This document shows, one piece after another, positions 25,038-32,955 of a stretch of 64,000 nt of DNA. Below the pieces are notes generated by a model, which was given only the letters and a program-made list of their open reading frames with translations, made no database searches and was not told where the DNA came from. The stretch is taken from the NCBI RefSeq assembly GCF_900104725.1, contig NZ_LT629758.1:8580001-8644000 (forward strand), in the 5' to 3' direction. The stretch is from Actinoplanes derwentensis. GTDB lineage: Bacteria > Actinomycetota > Actinomycetes > Mycobacteriales > Micromonosporaceae. Each line of letters opens with the position of its first letter. Positions within the stretch are counted from its first letter, which is position 1. Made by a program: the position numbers and the translations under genes.

Positions 25038-25442
25038 TCAGGCCTGCTTGGTCTCCCAGAAGATCTTGGAGATCTCCTCGATCTTGCCAAGGAGCTGGTC
25101 GGCGACCGCCGGGTCGACCTGGCCCTTGGCTCCGGCGGCGCCGGCGAGTTTGGTGGCCTCGTTGAAGAGCTGGTGCAGGTGCGGGTACTTCTCGAAGTGC
25201 GGGGCCTTGAAGTAGTCGGTCCAGAGCACCCAGAGGTGGTGCTTGACCAGTTCGGCGCGCTGCTCCTTGATGAGGATGGCGCGGGTACGGAACTCGGGGT
25301 CGGTGTTCCCCTGGTACTTCTCGGCGATCGCCTTGACCGACTCGGCCTCGATCCGGGCCTGGGCCGGGTCGTAGACGCCGCACGGCAGGTCGCAGTGGGC
25401 ACTGACCACGGTGCGCGGGGTGAGGAAACGCGGAAGTCGCAT
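25038..25442 (-). CDS. sodN: nickel-containing superoxide dismutase
   Basis: A 134-residue precursor. After a 15-residue propeptide the mature protein starts HCDLPCGVYD, the nickel hook whose His1, Cys2 and Cys6 bind the metal. The helical remainder includes KHHLWVLWTDYFK and ends ISKIFWETK. The propeptide is removed by the SodX protease encoded divergently 85 bases away. It detoxifies superoxide in the cytoplasm. Confidence 0.97.
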   Translation of the reverse strand: MRLPRFLTPRTVVSAHCDLPCGVYDPAQARIEAESVKAIAEKYQGNTDPEFRTRAILIKEQRAELVKHHLWVLWTDYFKAPHFEKYPHLHQLFNEATKLAGAAGAKGQVDPAVADQLLGKIEEISKIFWETKQA

Positions 25443-25527
25443 CAGGACTCCTCCAAAGAGTTTGCGATGATCCGAGAAAGACCCTACCCCTTACATCCCG
25501 GACGTAACGCGATGGAGGCTTGATGCC

Positions 25528-25836
25528 GTGAGATGGCAATTGCCACTGTTCACCGCACTCGTACACGGTCCCTCGATGGTTCCCGCACTGCGAGCCGGTG
25601 ACGCGTTGATCGTGCGTCACGGCGGACCGGTAAGGAGCGGGGACATCGTGGTCGCGGAATTCCGGAGCCGCCCCGGTCTGCTGGTCGTCAAGCGTGCGGT
25701 CGAGCGACGTGACGGCGGGTGGTGGCTGGTCGGTGACAACGAGTTCGTGACGGACGATTCCCGTGCTCACGGCGTTGCCGACGTCATCGGGCGTGTGATA
25801 TTTCGCTACTACCCGAGACCGTTCCGGGTACGTTAG
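25528..25836 (+). CDS. sodX: nickel superoxide dismutase maturation protease (S26 signal peptidase-like)
   Basis: A 102-residue protease of the S26 family. The catalytic Ser is in HGPSMVPAL and the Lys in LLVVKRAVER; GDN(E)FVTDDSRAHG matches the third conserved box. There is no membrane anchor, as expected for the cytosolic SodX group. GGAGG precedes the GTG at 25528. Its divergent pairing with sodN makes the assignment firm. Confidence 0.92.
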   Translation: MRWQLPLFTALVHGPSMVPALRAGDALIVRHGGPVRSGDIVVAEFRSRPGLLVVKRAVERRDGGWWLVGDNEFVTDDSRAHGVADVIGRVIFRYYPRPFRVR

Positions 25837-25980
25837 GGTCCTCTGATCCCCAGCGCACACCCGCGCTGGTGGTGGTTGTACCGGGTGATCCCCGCATCGC
25901 ACCGTGGTTCTGGCGCATACTCGCGACCGGGATTTCAGCAGGTGCCACGTATCAATGTCGATGCAGTGTGGAGTTTCACC

Positions 25981-27231
25981 GTGTCTTTCTTCAGTTTCGA
26001 ACTCGACCCCGCCCTCGCCGCCGACCCCGTCTTCGACCTGCATCGCCGGGGCAAGATGACGATGAGCGCGACCGTTCCGCTGGCCAGCAAGGACGATCTC
26101 TCCCTGGCCTACACGCCGGGCGTGGCGCGGGTCTGTGAGGCCATCGCCGAGGACGAGTCGCTCTACCCCGACTACACCTGGACCGCCAACACGGTCGCCG
26201 TGATCACCGACGGCTCGGCCGTTCTCGGGCTCGGCAACATCGGGCCCAGGGCCGCGATGCCGGTGATGGAGGGCAAGTCGGTCCTGTTCAAGCAGTTCGG
26301 CGGGGTCGACTCGATCCCGATCGTGCTGGACACTCAGGACGTCGAGGCCATCATCGCCACGGTCAAGGCGATGGCGCCGTCGTTCGGCGGGATCAACCTG
26401 GAGGACATCAGCGCGCCGCGCTGCTTCGAGATCGAGCGCCGTCTCGACGCCGAACTCGACATCCCGGTCTTCCACGACGACCAGCACGGCACCGCCGTGG
26501 TCACGCTCGCCGCCCTGCGGAACGCCGCCAGACTGCTCGGCCGCGACTTCGGTGCCCTGCGGGTGGTCGTCAGCGGTGCCGGTGCGGCCGGGGTGGCGAT
26601 CACCCGGACCCTGATCGCGGCGGGTGTCGAGGGCGCCAACATGATCGTCGTCGACTCGCGCGGCATCATCCACGCCGAGCGCGGTGACCTGAGCGGGATG
26701 AAGGCGCAGATCGGGGCGACCACGAACCTCTCCGGTCGTACCGGCGGCATCGCCGAGGCCCTGATCGGCGCCGACGTGCTCATCGGTGTCTCCGGCGGCA
26801 GCATCCCGGAGGAGGCGGTGGCCGGCATGGCACCGGGCGCGATCATCTTCGCGCTGGCCAACCCGACCCCCGAGGTCCACCCGACGGTCGCCCACAAGTA
26901 CGCCGCGATCGTCGCCACCGGACGCAGTGACTTCCCCAACCAGATCAACAACGTGCTGGCGTTCCCCGGCATCTTCCGCGGGACACTCGACGTCCGGGCC
27001 GGCACGATCACCGACCGGATGAAGGTGGCCGCCGCCGACGCGATCGCCGCGATCGTCGCCGACGACCTCCGGCCGGACGCGATCGTGCCGTCGCCGCTGG
27101 ACCCGCGGGTCGCCCCGGCGGTCGCCGCCGCGGTGGCCGCCGCCGCCATCGAGGACGGCGTCGCCCGGCTCGCCGCCGCCCCGGCCCACACCACGGCCGT
27201 TCCAGCGGTGGCCGCGGCACCAGCTGCCTGA
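25981..27231 (+). CDS. NAD(P)-dependent malic enzyme
   Basis: A 416-residue short-form malic enzyme converting malate to pyruvate, CO2 and NAD(P)H. It shows SLAYTPGVARVCE with the catalytic Tyr, the metal-ligand region NLEDISAPRCFEIE and VFHDDQHGTAVV, a nucleotide loop SGAGAAGVAI and NQINNVLAFPGIFRG. The C-terminal 40 residues are Ala-rich. The GTG at 25981 has GGAG seven bases upstream; the frame is open further upstream but without family sequence. Confidence 0.95.
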   Translation: MSFFSFELDPALAADPVFDLHRRGKMTMSATVPLASKDDLSLAYTPGVARVCEAIAEDESLYPDYTWTANTVAVITDGSAVLGLGNIGPRAAMPVMEGKSVLFKQFGGVDSIPIVLDTQDVEAIIATVKAMAPSFGGINLEDISAPRCFEIERRLDAELDIPVFHDDQHGTAVVTLAALRNAARLLGRDFGALRVVVSGAGAAGVAITRTLIAAGVEGANMIVVDSRGIIHAERGDLSGMKAQIGATTNLSGRTGGIAEALIGADVLIGVSGGSIPEEAVAGMAPGAIIFALANPTPEVHPTVAHKYAAIVATGRSDFPNQINNVLAFPGIFRGTLDVRAGTITDRMKVAAADAIAAIVADDLRPDAIVPSPLDPRVAPAVAAAVAAAAIEDGVARLAAAPAHTTAVPAVAAAPAA

Positions 27232-27364
27232 GGCCGTCGCCGCGCCGCACTAGGGCGAAGGCCGGCGAGGGCTGAGCGGGCCACGCAGCGAGGGCAGGCG
27301 GAGGCGAGCGGGCGAGGGCGAAAGCAAGGGCGCGTGATGCGTTAACGGTCGCTAAGGTCGGGTG

Positions 27365-28306
27365 ATGCGTGCCGCCTATGCTTCCGCCCTCGATCCGGAC
27401 GAGCCGCTCACCGGCCTGACCCTGGGGGAGTTGCCGCTCGTCGTCCCGGACGGATGGGTGCCCGTCGACGTGCGGGCGGCCTCCCTCAACCACCACGACA
27501 TCTGGTCACTGCGCGGCGTCGGTCTGCCCGCCGACCGTCTGCCGATGATCCTGGGCTGTGACGCCGCCGGGGTGGACCCGGACGGTAACGAGGTCGTCGT
27601 CTACCCGGTGGTGGAGGACAAGGCCGACCCGCGGGGCTTCTCGCTCTTCTCCGAGCGGTATCCGGGCACTCTGGCCGAGCGGCTGGCGGCACCCCGGAGC
27701 AATCTGATCCGCAAACCGGCCGGAGTGTCCTTCGCCGAGGCGGCCTGCCTGCCGACGGCCTGGCTCACCGCGTACCACATGCTGGTGACCCGCGGCCGGC
27801 TCGCGGAGGCCTCATCGGTACTGGTCCAGGGCGCGGGCGGCGGTGTCGCGACGGCGGCGGTCGCGCTCGCGGTCTCGTTGGGCAAGCGGGTGTACGCCAC
27901 CAGCCGCGACCCCGGGAAACGCGAGCGGATCGCCGAGCTGGGTGCCACCGCCGTGGAACCGGGCGCCCGGCTGCCCGAGCGCGTCGACATCGTGATCGAG
28001 TCGGTCGGGGCGCCCACCTTCGACCATTCGATGAAGTGTTCGGCCCCCGGCGCCCGGATCGTGGTCTGCGGCGCGACCGCCGGGCATCGGGCCGAGGTGG
28101 ACCTGCGCCGGGTCTTCGCCATGCAGCTGGAGATCCTGGGCAGCAGCATGGGTACGCCGGACGAGCTGGCCGCCCTGCTCGACCTGATCGCCGCCGGAAC
28201 TGTGCGCCCGGTGATCGACTCGACGTTCGCCTTCGACGGGATCACCGACGCTTTCGCCCGGCTGGCCGCCGGCGACGTCTTCGGCAAGATCGTTATCGAG
28301 TTCTAG
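27365..28306 (+). CDS. zinc-independent MDR-family oxidoreductase (quinone reductase-like)
   Basis: A 313-residue protein of the medium-chain dehydrogenase family. It has NHHDIWSLRG and LGCDAAG in the N-terminal domain and the NADPH loop VQGAGGGVATAAV. The structural and catalytic zinc Cys residues of alcohol dehydrogenases are absent, pointing to a quinone oxidoreductase or enoyl reductase. A GTG three bases before the ATG is an alternative start. Confidence 0.85.
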   Translation: MRAAYASALDPDEPLTGLTLGELPLVVPDGWVPVDVRAASLNHHDIWSLRGVGLPADRLPMILGCDAAGVDPDGNEVVVYPVVEDKADPRGFSLFSERYPGTLAERLAAPRSNLIRKPAGVSFAEAACLPTAWLTAYHMLVTRGRLAEASSVLVQGAGGGVATAAVALAVSLGKRVYATSRDPGKRERIAELGATAVEPGARLPERVDIVIESVGAPTFDHSMKCSAPGARIVVCGATAGHRAEVDLRRVFAMQLEILGSSMGTPDELAALLDLIAAGTVRPVIDSTFAFDGITDAFARLAAGDVFGKIVIEF

Positions 28307-28340
28307 AGAGACCCCGGGACTCTGGAAAGACCCCGGAGTT

Positions 28341-29180
28341 CTAGAAAGTACTGGTCAACTGCGCGGCGTTGGTCGCTGACGCGTCGGCGGGCATCCGGCC
28401 CTTGGCGGCATCGTCGTTGTTGAAGACCCAGCGCCAGAAGTCGGTGGTGGTCTCGGCCACCACCTGTGGCTGGTCCCGGTACGGCAAGTGGGTGCCCTGC
28501 GGGATCTCCAGGAAGCCCTTGGGCCAGGTGACCTCGTTGTACGTCCCGTACGCCTGCTCGTAAGTGACCGTCTCGTCCAGTTTGCCCTGCACGAACAGCA
28601 GCGGCGCCGCGGTCCCGGAGAACGGTGCCGGCTGGGGCATCTGCCGACCGGAGATCAGCACCCCGGCTTTGAGCCGCTCGTCCCGGCTGCCGCTGAACAG
28701 CCCGACCGTGGTGATCGCCCCGGCCGAGTGCCCGGCCGCGGCGATCCGCTGCGGGTCGATCGTGCCGGACAGTGCGGTCAGCAGCTCGGTGATCACGAAC
28801 TGGGCGTCGGCGGGCTGGTTCACCACGTCGTCGGCGTCGTACTTCGGTGCCTGGTTCCAGGTGTGCGGGTATTTCGGGCCGGCCACCACGAACCCGGCTG
28901 AGGCCCAGAAGCTCAGCAGCTCGGCGTAGTCGTCGGGCTGTGAAGTGAGCCCGTGACTGAAATAGATCAGTGGAAACGGGCCGGTGCCGGAGGGCAGCCA
29001 CACCTTTGTCGGCAGTGCGCGATCCCCGCCGCGGTTGAACTCCAACTCCCGGGTCTGCACGCTGCTGGACTGCTCCGGGACAGGTGCGGCGGAGCTGGGC
29101 GGCGGCGTGATCTCGGTGGTGGAGCAGGCGGCGAGGCCCGCGAGAGCGGCCAGGGAGAGGAACGAACGACGACGTAACAC
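28341..29180 (-). CDS. lipoprotein alpha/beta hydrolase (PAF-acetylhydrolase/chlorophyllase-like)
   Basis: A 279-residue exported hydrolase. It begins with RRRSFLSLAALAGLAAC, a lipobox with a twin-arginine-like start, so Cys19 should be lipidated. The oxyanion region is YFSHGLTSQPDDYAEL, the nucleophile elbow AAAGHSAGA, then Asp in GKLDETV and His in GTHLPY. Substrate unknown, probably an ester or platelet-activating-factor-like lipid. Confidence 0.85.
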   Translation of the reverse strand: MLRRRSFLSLAALAGLAACSTTEITPPPSSAAPVPEQSSSVQTRELEFNRGGDRALPTKVWLPSGTGPFPLIYFSHGLTSQPDDYAELLSFWASAGFVVAGPKYPHTWNQAPKYDADDVVNQPADAQFVITELLTALSGTIDPQRIAAAGHSAGAITTVGLFSGSRDERLKAGVLISGRQMPQPAPFSGTAAPLLFVQGKLDETVTYEQAYGTYNEVTWPKGFLEIPQGTHLPYRDQPQVVAETTTDFWRWVFNNDDAAKGRMPADASATNAAQLTSTF

Positions 29181-29305
29181 GCGGTCATTGTGCCCGCTGA
29201 AGATCAGAGTTACCTGTCAGCGACGGGTAGCCGATATCACACCCGGTTCCGCCGAACAGGTGCAGCTCATCGCCATCCTTGACGTGTTTGGCTAGGGTCT
29301 CACCC

Positions 29306-29467
29306 ATGTCTGACAACCACGTCGACCCCAGTGGCAACACCGAGGCGTTCCGGGCCTTCACCCGGACGGCGCCCGACTCCGCGGCGCCGTCCAAGGTTCC
29401 GTTCTTCGTGATCGGTGGTGTCGCAGCGCTCGCGGTGATCGCCCTGCTGGCCTGGTTAGCTCTCTGA
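29306..29467 (+). CDS. 53-residue single-pass membrane protein
   Basis: A hydrophilic N-terminal half (MSDNHVDPSGNTEAFRAF) is followed by one hydrophobic helix (VPFFVIGGVAALAVIALLAWLAL). AGGGT lies before the ATG at 29306. The last 12 bases overlap the convergent ackA gene. No function recognised. Confidence 0.65.
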   Translation: MSDNHVDPSGNTEAFRAFTRTAPDSAAPSKVPFFVIGGVAALAVIALLAWLAL

Positions 29468-30574
29468 CGCCCCGATCGCTTTCCGGGCCTCCGACGCGAT
29501 CTCCAGTTCCTCCTCGGTCGGCACCACACACACGGTGATCGGGGAGCCCTCCGGCGAGATGGTCGTCTCGTTGCGCGCGTTGCGCTCCGGGTCGATCGCG
29601 ATCCCGAGAGCCTCCAGACCGTCGAGTGCCGTCGCCCGGATCAGCCGGGATTTCTCCCCGGCCCCGCCGGTGAAGGTGATCGCGTCCACCCGGCCGAGCA
29701 CGGCCAGGTAGGACCCGGTGTACTCACGGATCCGGCGACAGTAGATCTCGAACGCGAGTGTCGCCTCCGGCTCGCCGGCCTCGAACCGGTCCTGCACCGA
29801 CCGCAGATCGTTGTCCCCGGCCAGTCCCAGCAGCCCGGAGCGACGAGTGAGCAGGTCCTCGATCTCGTCGAGGGGCATCCCGGCCACCCGGTGCAGGTGG
29901 AAGATCAGGCTCGGGTCGACGTCACCCGATCGGGTGCCCATGACCAGACCCGGCAGCGGGGTCAGGCCCATCGAGGTGGCCACGCTCCGGCCCCCCTGCA
30001 CAGCGGCCGCGCTGGCCCCGTTGCCCAGGTGCAGCGTGATCACATTGGTCTCGGTCACCGGCTTGCCCAGGATCCGGGCGGTCTCCCGCGAGACGTACGC
30101 GTGTGAGGTCCCGTGGAACCCGTAGCGCCGGAGCCCCCACTTGGCGGCCACCTGCCGGTCGATCGCCCAGAGCGCACCCTCCGGCGGGATGGTCGCGTGG
30201 AACGAGGTGTCGAAGACCGCCACTTGCGGTACGTCGGGCAGCAGCTCGCGAGCCACCCGCAACCCGGTGACCGCGGCCGGGTTGTGCAACGGCGCGAGCG
30301 GGATCAGCTCCTCGATCGCGGACAGCACGCCGTCGTCGACGATGGTGGCGGAGGTGAACCGCTCGCCGCCGTGCACGACCCGGTGCCCGACCGCGGCCAG
30401 CCCGGTCAGGTCCAGTTCGTCCATCAGCCGCCGCAATGCCGCACCGTGGTCGGCCGCGTCACCGCCGGACTCGCCGATCCGCTGGACCAGGCCCTTGGCT
30501 CGGACTTCGGCCCCGTCGAAAAGGCGATACCGCAAGGACGAAGAACCACTGTTCAGTACGAGTACCCGAGTCAT
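29456..30574 (-). CDS. ackA: acetate kinase
   Basis: A 372-residue kinase interconverting acetate and acetyl phosphate. VLNSGSSSLRYRL is the first phosphate loop, VGHRVVHGGERF and FDTSFHATIP the substrate region, YGFHGTSHAYVS with the catalytic His, and FTGGAGEKS near the end. Its ATG overlaps the pta stop by four bases, so the two form an operon producing acetyl-CoA from acetate or the reverse. Confidence 0.97.
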   Translation of the reverse strand: MTRVLVLNSGSSSLRYRLFDGAEVRAKGLVQRIGESGGDAADHGAALRRLMDELDLTGLAAVGHRVVHGGERFTSATIVDDGVLSAIEELIPLAPLHNPAAVTGLRVARELLPDVPQVAVFDTSFHATIPPEGALWAIDRQVAAKWGLRRYGFHGTSHAYVSRETARILGKPVTETNVITLHLGNGASAAAVQGGRSVATSMGLTPLPGLVMGTRSGDVDPSLIFHLHRVAGMPLDEIEDLLTRRSGLLGLAGDNDLRSVQDRFEAGEPEATLAFEIYCRRIREYTGSYLAVLGRVDAITFTGGAGEKSRLIRATALDGLEALGIAIDPERNARNETTISPEGSPITVCVVPTEEELEIASEARKAIGASES

Positions 30575-32643
30575 TGCGCTCCCGCCTGGATCGCCGTGAT
30601 GGCGACCGTGTTCACGATGTCCTTCACCGTCGCGCCGCGGGACAGGTCGTTGACCGGCCGCCGGAGACCCTGCATCACCGGGCCGACCGCGACCGCGTTC
30701 GCCGACCGCTGGACCGCTTTGTAGGTGTTGTTGCCCGTGTTCAGGTCCGGGAACACGAAGACGGTGGCTTTTCCGGCGACCTCGCTGCCGGGCAGTTTCG
30801 CGGCGGCCACGGCCGGGTCGATCGCCGCGTCGTACTGGATCGGGCCCTCGACCGGCAGGTCCGGCCGCCGCTCACGGACCAGGGCGGTGGCCGCGGCGAC
30901 CTTGTCCACATCGGCGCCGGAACCGGAACTGCCGGTGGAGTAGGAGAGCATCGCGACGCGCGGCTCGATGCCGAACGCGGCGGCGGTCTGCGCCGACGAG
31001 AGTGCGATGTCGGCGAGCTGGGCGGCGTCCGGGTCCGGATTGACCGCGCAGTCGCCGTAGACCAGCACCCGGTCGGCGAGCAGCATGAAGAACACACTGG
31101 ACGCGACGGTCAGACCGGGCACCGTCTTGATGATCTCGAAGGCCGGGCGGATCGTCGCGGCAGTGGTGTGGGTGGCCCCGGAGACCATGCCGTCGGCGAG
31201 ACCCTCGGAGACCATCAGGGTGCCGAAGTAGTTCACGTCACTCACCACGTCGTACGCCAGATCGAGTGTCACTCCGCGGTGCTTGCGGATCTCCGCATAG
31301 CGGGCCGCGAACCGTTCCCGCAGCTCGCTGCGGTACGGGTCGACCAGACGGGCACCGCTGATCTCCACCCCGATCTCCCGCGCCCGGCGGTTGATCTCGT
31401 CCGGGTCGCCGAGCAGGGTCAGGTCGGCCACACCCCGCCGCAGCAGTGTCTCGGTGGCCCGCAGGATGCGCTCCTCGCTGCCCTCCGGCAGCACCAGATG
31501 ACGGCGGTCGGCGCGGGCCCGGTCGATCAGGTCGTTCTCGAACATCAGCGGCGTCACCCGGCTGGACCGGGACACGTCGAGCAGCCGCGACAACTCGGCG
31601 GAGTCGACGTTCTCCTCGAAGACGCCGAGCGCCGCCTCGATCTTGCGCGGGGTGCTGAGCTGCGCCTCGATCCGGTCGGCGGCCGAGATCGTGTGATAGC
31701 TGTCCGACTTGGTGACCAGCATGGCCAGGCCGGTGTTGAGGCGCTCGATGACGCGGACCGCGCGCGCGTCGGCCGGTTCGCCGAGGGTGAGCACCAGGCC
31801 GGCCAGCGTGACGTTGCCGGCGGCGTGCGCCGCGCTGGCGGCCACCAGCAGATCGGCCCGGTCCCCCGCGGTGATCAGCAGCGCCCCGTCGGTCAGGGCG
31901 CCCAGCACGGTCGGCACGTGCCCGGCGCCGACCACGTAGTCGAGCACGTCCCGGTCCAGCGCACCGGCCGCCCCGGAGACCACCGTGGCGTCCAGCGCGG
32001 TGGCCACCTCGCCGACCGTGGGTGCGGCGATCGCCGGCACCTCCGGAACAGCCCAGAACGGCACCGGCAGCCCGTCGGGCGCGCATGTCATCGCCGGTCC
32101 TGGGACCCGGTTGGCGATCACCGCGACGACCGTCGCGTTCAGGTCGGCCAGCGAGTGGTACGCACTGCGCGCCGTCGCCGCCAGCGACTCGCCGGTCCGT
32201 CCCTCGCCGCTGATCACCGGGATCACGACACTGCCGAACTCGGTCGCGAGCCGGGCGTTGAAGGCCAGCTCCCGGGGCAGCTCGTCGTGCCCCTCGCCGG
32301 GTTTGTCGCTGAAGTCGCTGCCGATCACCACCACCGCGCTGCTGCGGCGCTCGACAGCGCGGTAACGCTCCACGATCCGGCCGATCAGCTCCTCGCGGCG
32401 GCCGTCGGCGACCAAGGCCCCGGCCTCGGCGAGGGTCGTGCCGAAGGACTCCTCGGCTTCGACCGGTCCGGGGTATCGCTCGCGGAGGACGGCGAGTAAG
32501 TGGTCCTTCCCGTTGCCTGAGACCAGGGGCCGGAAGACGGCCACCTTGGCTACCTGACGGGAGAGGAGCTCGACGATGCCGAGAGCCACTGTCCCCTTAC
32601 CGACGGACGGGCCCAAGCCCGCTACGTAGACGCTGCGTGCCAC
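30571..32643 (-). CDS. pta: phosphate acetyltransferase, long form
   Basis: A 690-residue enzyme interconverting acetyl-CoA and acetyl phosphate. The N-terminal BioD-like P-loop domain begins VYVAGLGPSVGKGT, a DRTGG-type middle domain follows (residues about 210-320) and the catalytic PTA domain fills the last 330 residues (RRHLVLPEGSEERIL, GMVSGATHTTAATIRPA, MLSYSTGSSGSG). The GTG at 32643 precedes the conserved VARSVYV; a TTG eight codons upstream is possible. It is upstream of and coupled with ackA. Confidence 0.96.
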   Translation of the reverse strand: MARSVYVAGLGPSVGKGTVALGIVELLSRQVAKVAVFRPLVSGNGKDHLLAVLRERYPGPVEAEESFGTTLAEAGALVADGRREELIGRIVERYRAVERRSSAVVVIGSDFSDKPGEGHDELPRELAFNARLATEFGSVVIPVISGEGRTGESLAATARSAYHSLADLNATVVAVIANRVPGPAMTCAPDGLPVPFWAVPEVPAIAAPTVGEVATALDATVVSGAAGALDRDVLDYVVGAGHVPTVLGALTDGALLITAGDRADLLVAASAAHAAGNVTLAGLVLTLGEPADARAVRVIERLNTGLAMLVTKSDSYHTISAADRIEAQLSTPRKIEAALGVFEENVDSAELSRLLDVSRSSRVTPLMFENDLIDRARADRRHLVLPEGSEERILRATETLLRRGVADLTLLGDPDEINRRAREIGVEISGARLVDPYRSELRERFAARYAEIRKHRGVTLDLAYDVVSDVNYFGTLMVSEGLADGMVSGATHTTAATIRPAFEIIKTVPGLTVASSVFFMLLADRVLVYGDCAVNPDPDAAQLADIALSSAQTAAAFGIEPRVAMLSYSTGSSGSGADVDKVAAATALVRERRPDLPVEGPIQYDAAIDPAVAAAKLPGSEVAGKATVFVFPDLNTGNNTYKAVQRSANAVAVGPVMQGLRRPVNDLSRGATVKDIVNTVAITAIQAGAQ

Positions 32644-32719
32644 GGGATTCAACCTACCGGCCGACAACCCGGGAAACCGGGTCGAAAGTCCCGACTACCG
32701 GATGACCAGCATCACGGGG

Positions 32720-32896
32720 CTATTCGTCGTCCTCGTCGTCGCGGGCCAGCCAGGTGGCGAGACGCTCGATCGGGGTCTCGAACTCCGGGTGCATGTCGAC
32801 GAAGGTACGCAACTGCTCGCCGAGCCACTCCAGCGTGACGGTCTCCTCGCCACGGCGCTGAACCAGTTCCTCGATACCACGATCGGTGAAGTACAT
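32720..32896 (-). CDS. DUF6104 family small protein
   Basis: A 58-residue acidic protein beginning MYFTDRGIEELVQRRGEE and ending in an acidic DDEDDE tail. This matches a small actinobacterial family (DUF6104) of unknown function with the YFTDRGIEEL start and ERLATWLAR near the end. It lies between the kgd terminator and pta. Confidence 0.8.
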   Translation of the reverse strand: MYFTDRGIEELVQRRGEETVTLEWLGEQLRTFVDMHPEFETPIERLATWLARDDEDDE

Positions 32897-32907
32897 GCCT
32901 GGATGGT

Positions 32908-32945
32908 AAGAGGGGCCGCTCCGAGTTTCCGGAGCGGCCCCTCTT
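32908..32945 (-). terminator. terminator of kgd
   Basis: A perfect 16-base inverted repeat (AAGAGGGGCCGCTCCG and its complement) with a six-base loop, ten bases downstream of the kgd stop. Confidence 0.85.
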
Positions 32946-32955
32946 GATCAGCGTG

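Noticed and set aside
25443..25527. A Nur (nickel regulator) box between sodN and sodX.
   Set aside because: No TTGCAA-type palindrome was found on either strand.
24955..27189. A 744-residue frame opposite malic enzyme and sodX/sodN.
   Set aside because: It runs through three well-supported genes on other frames and has no motif.
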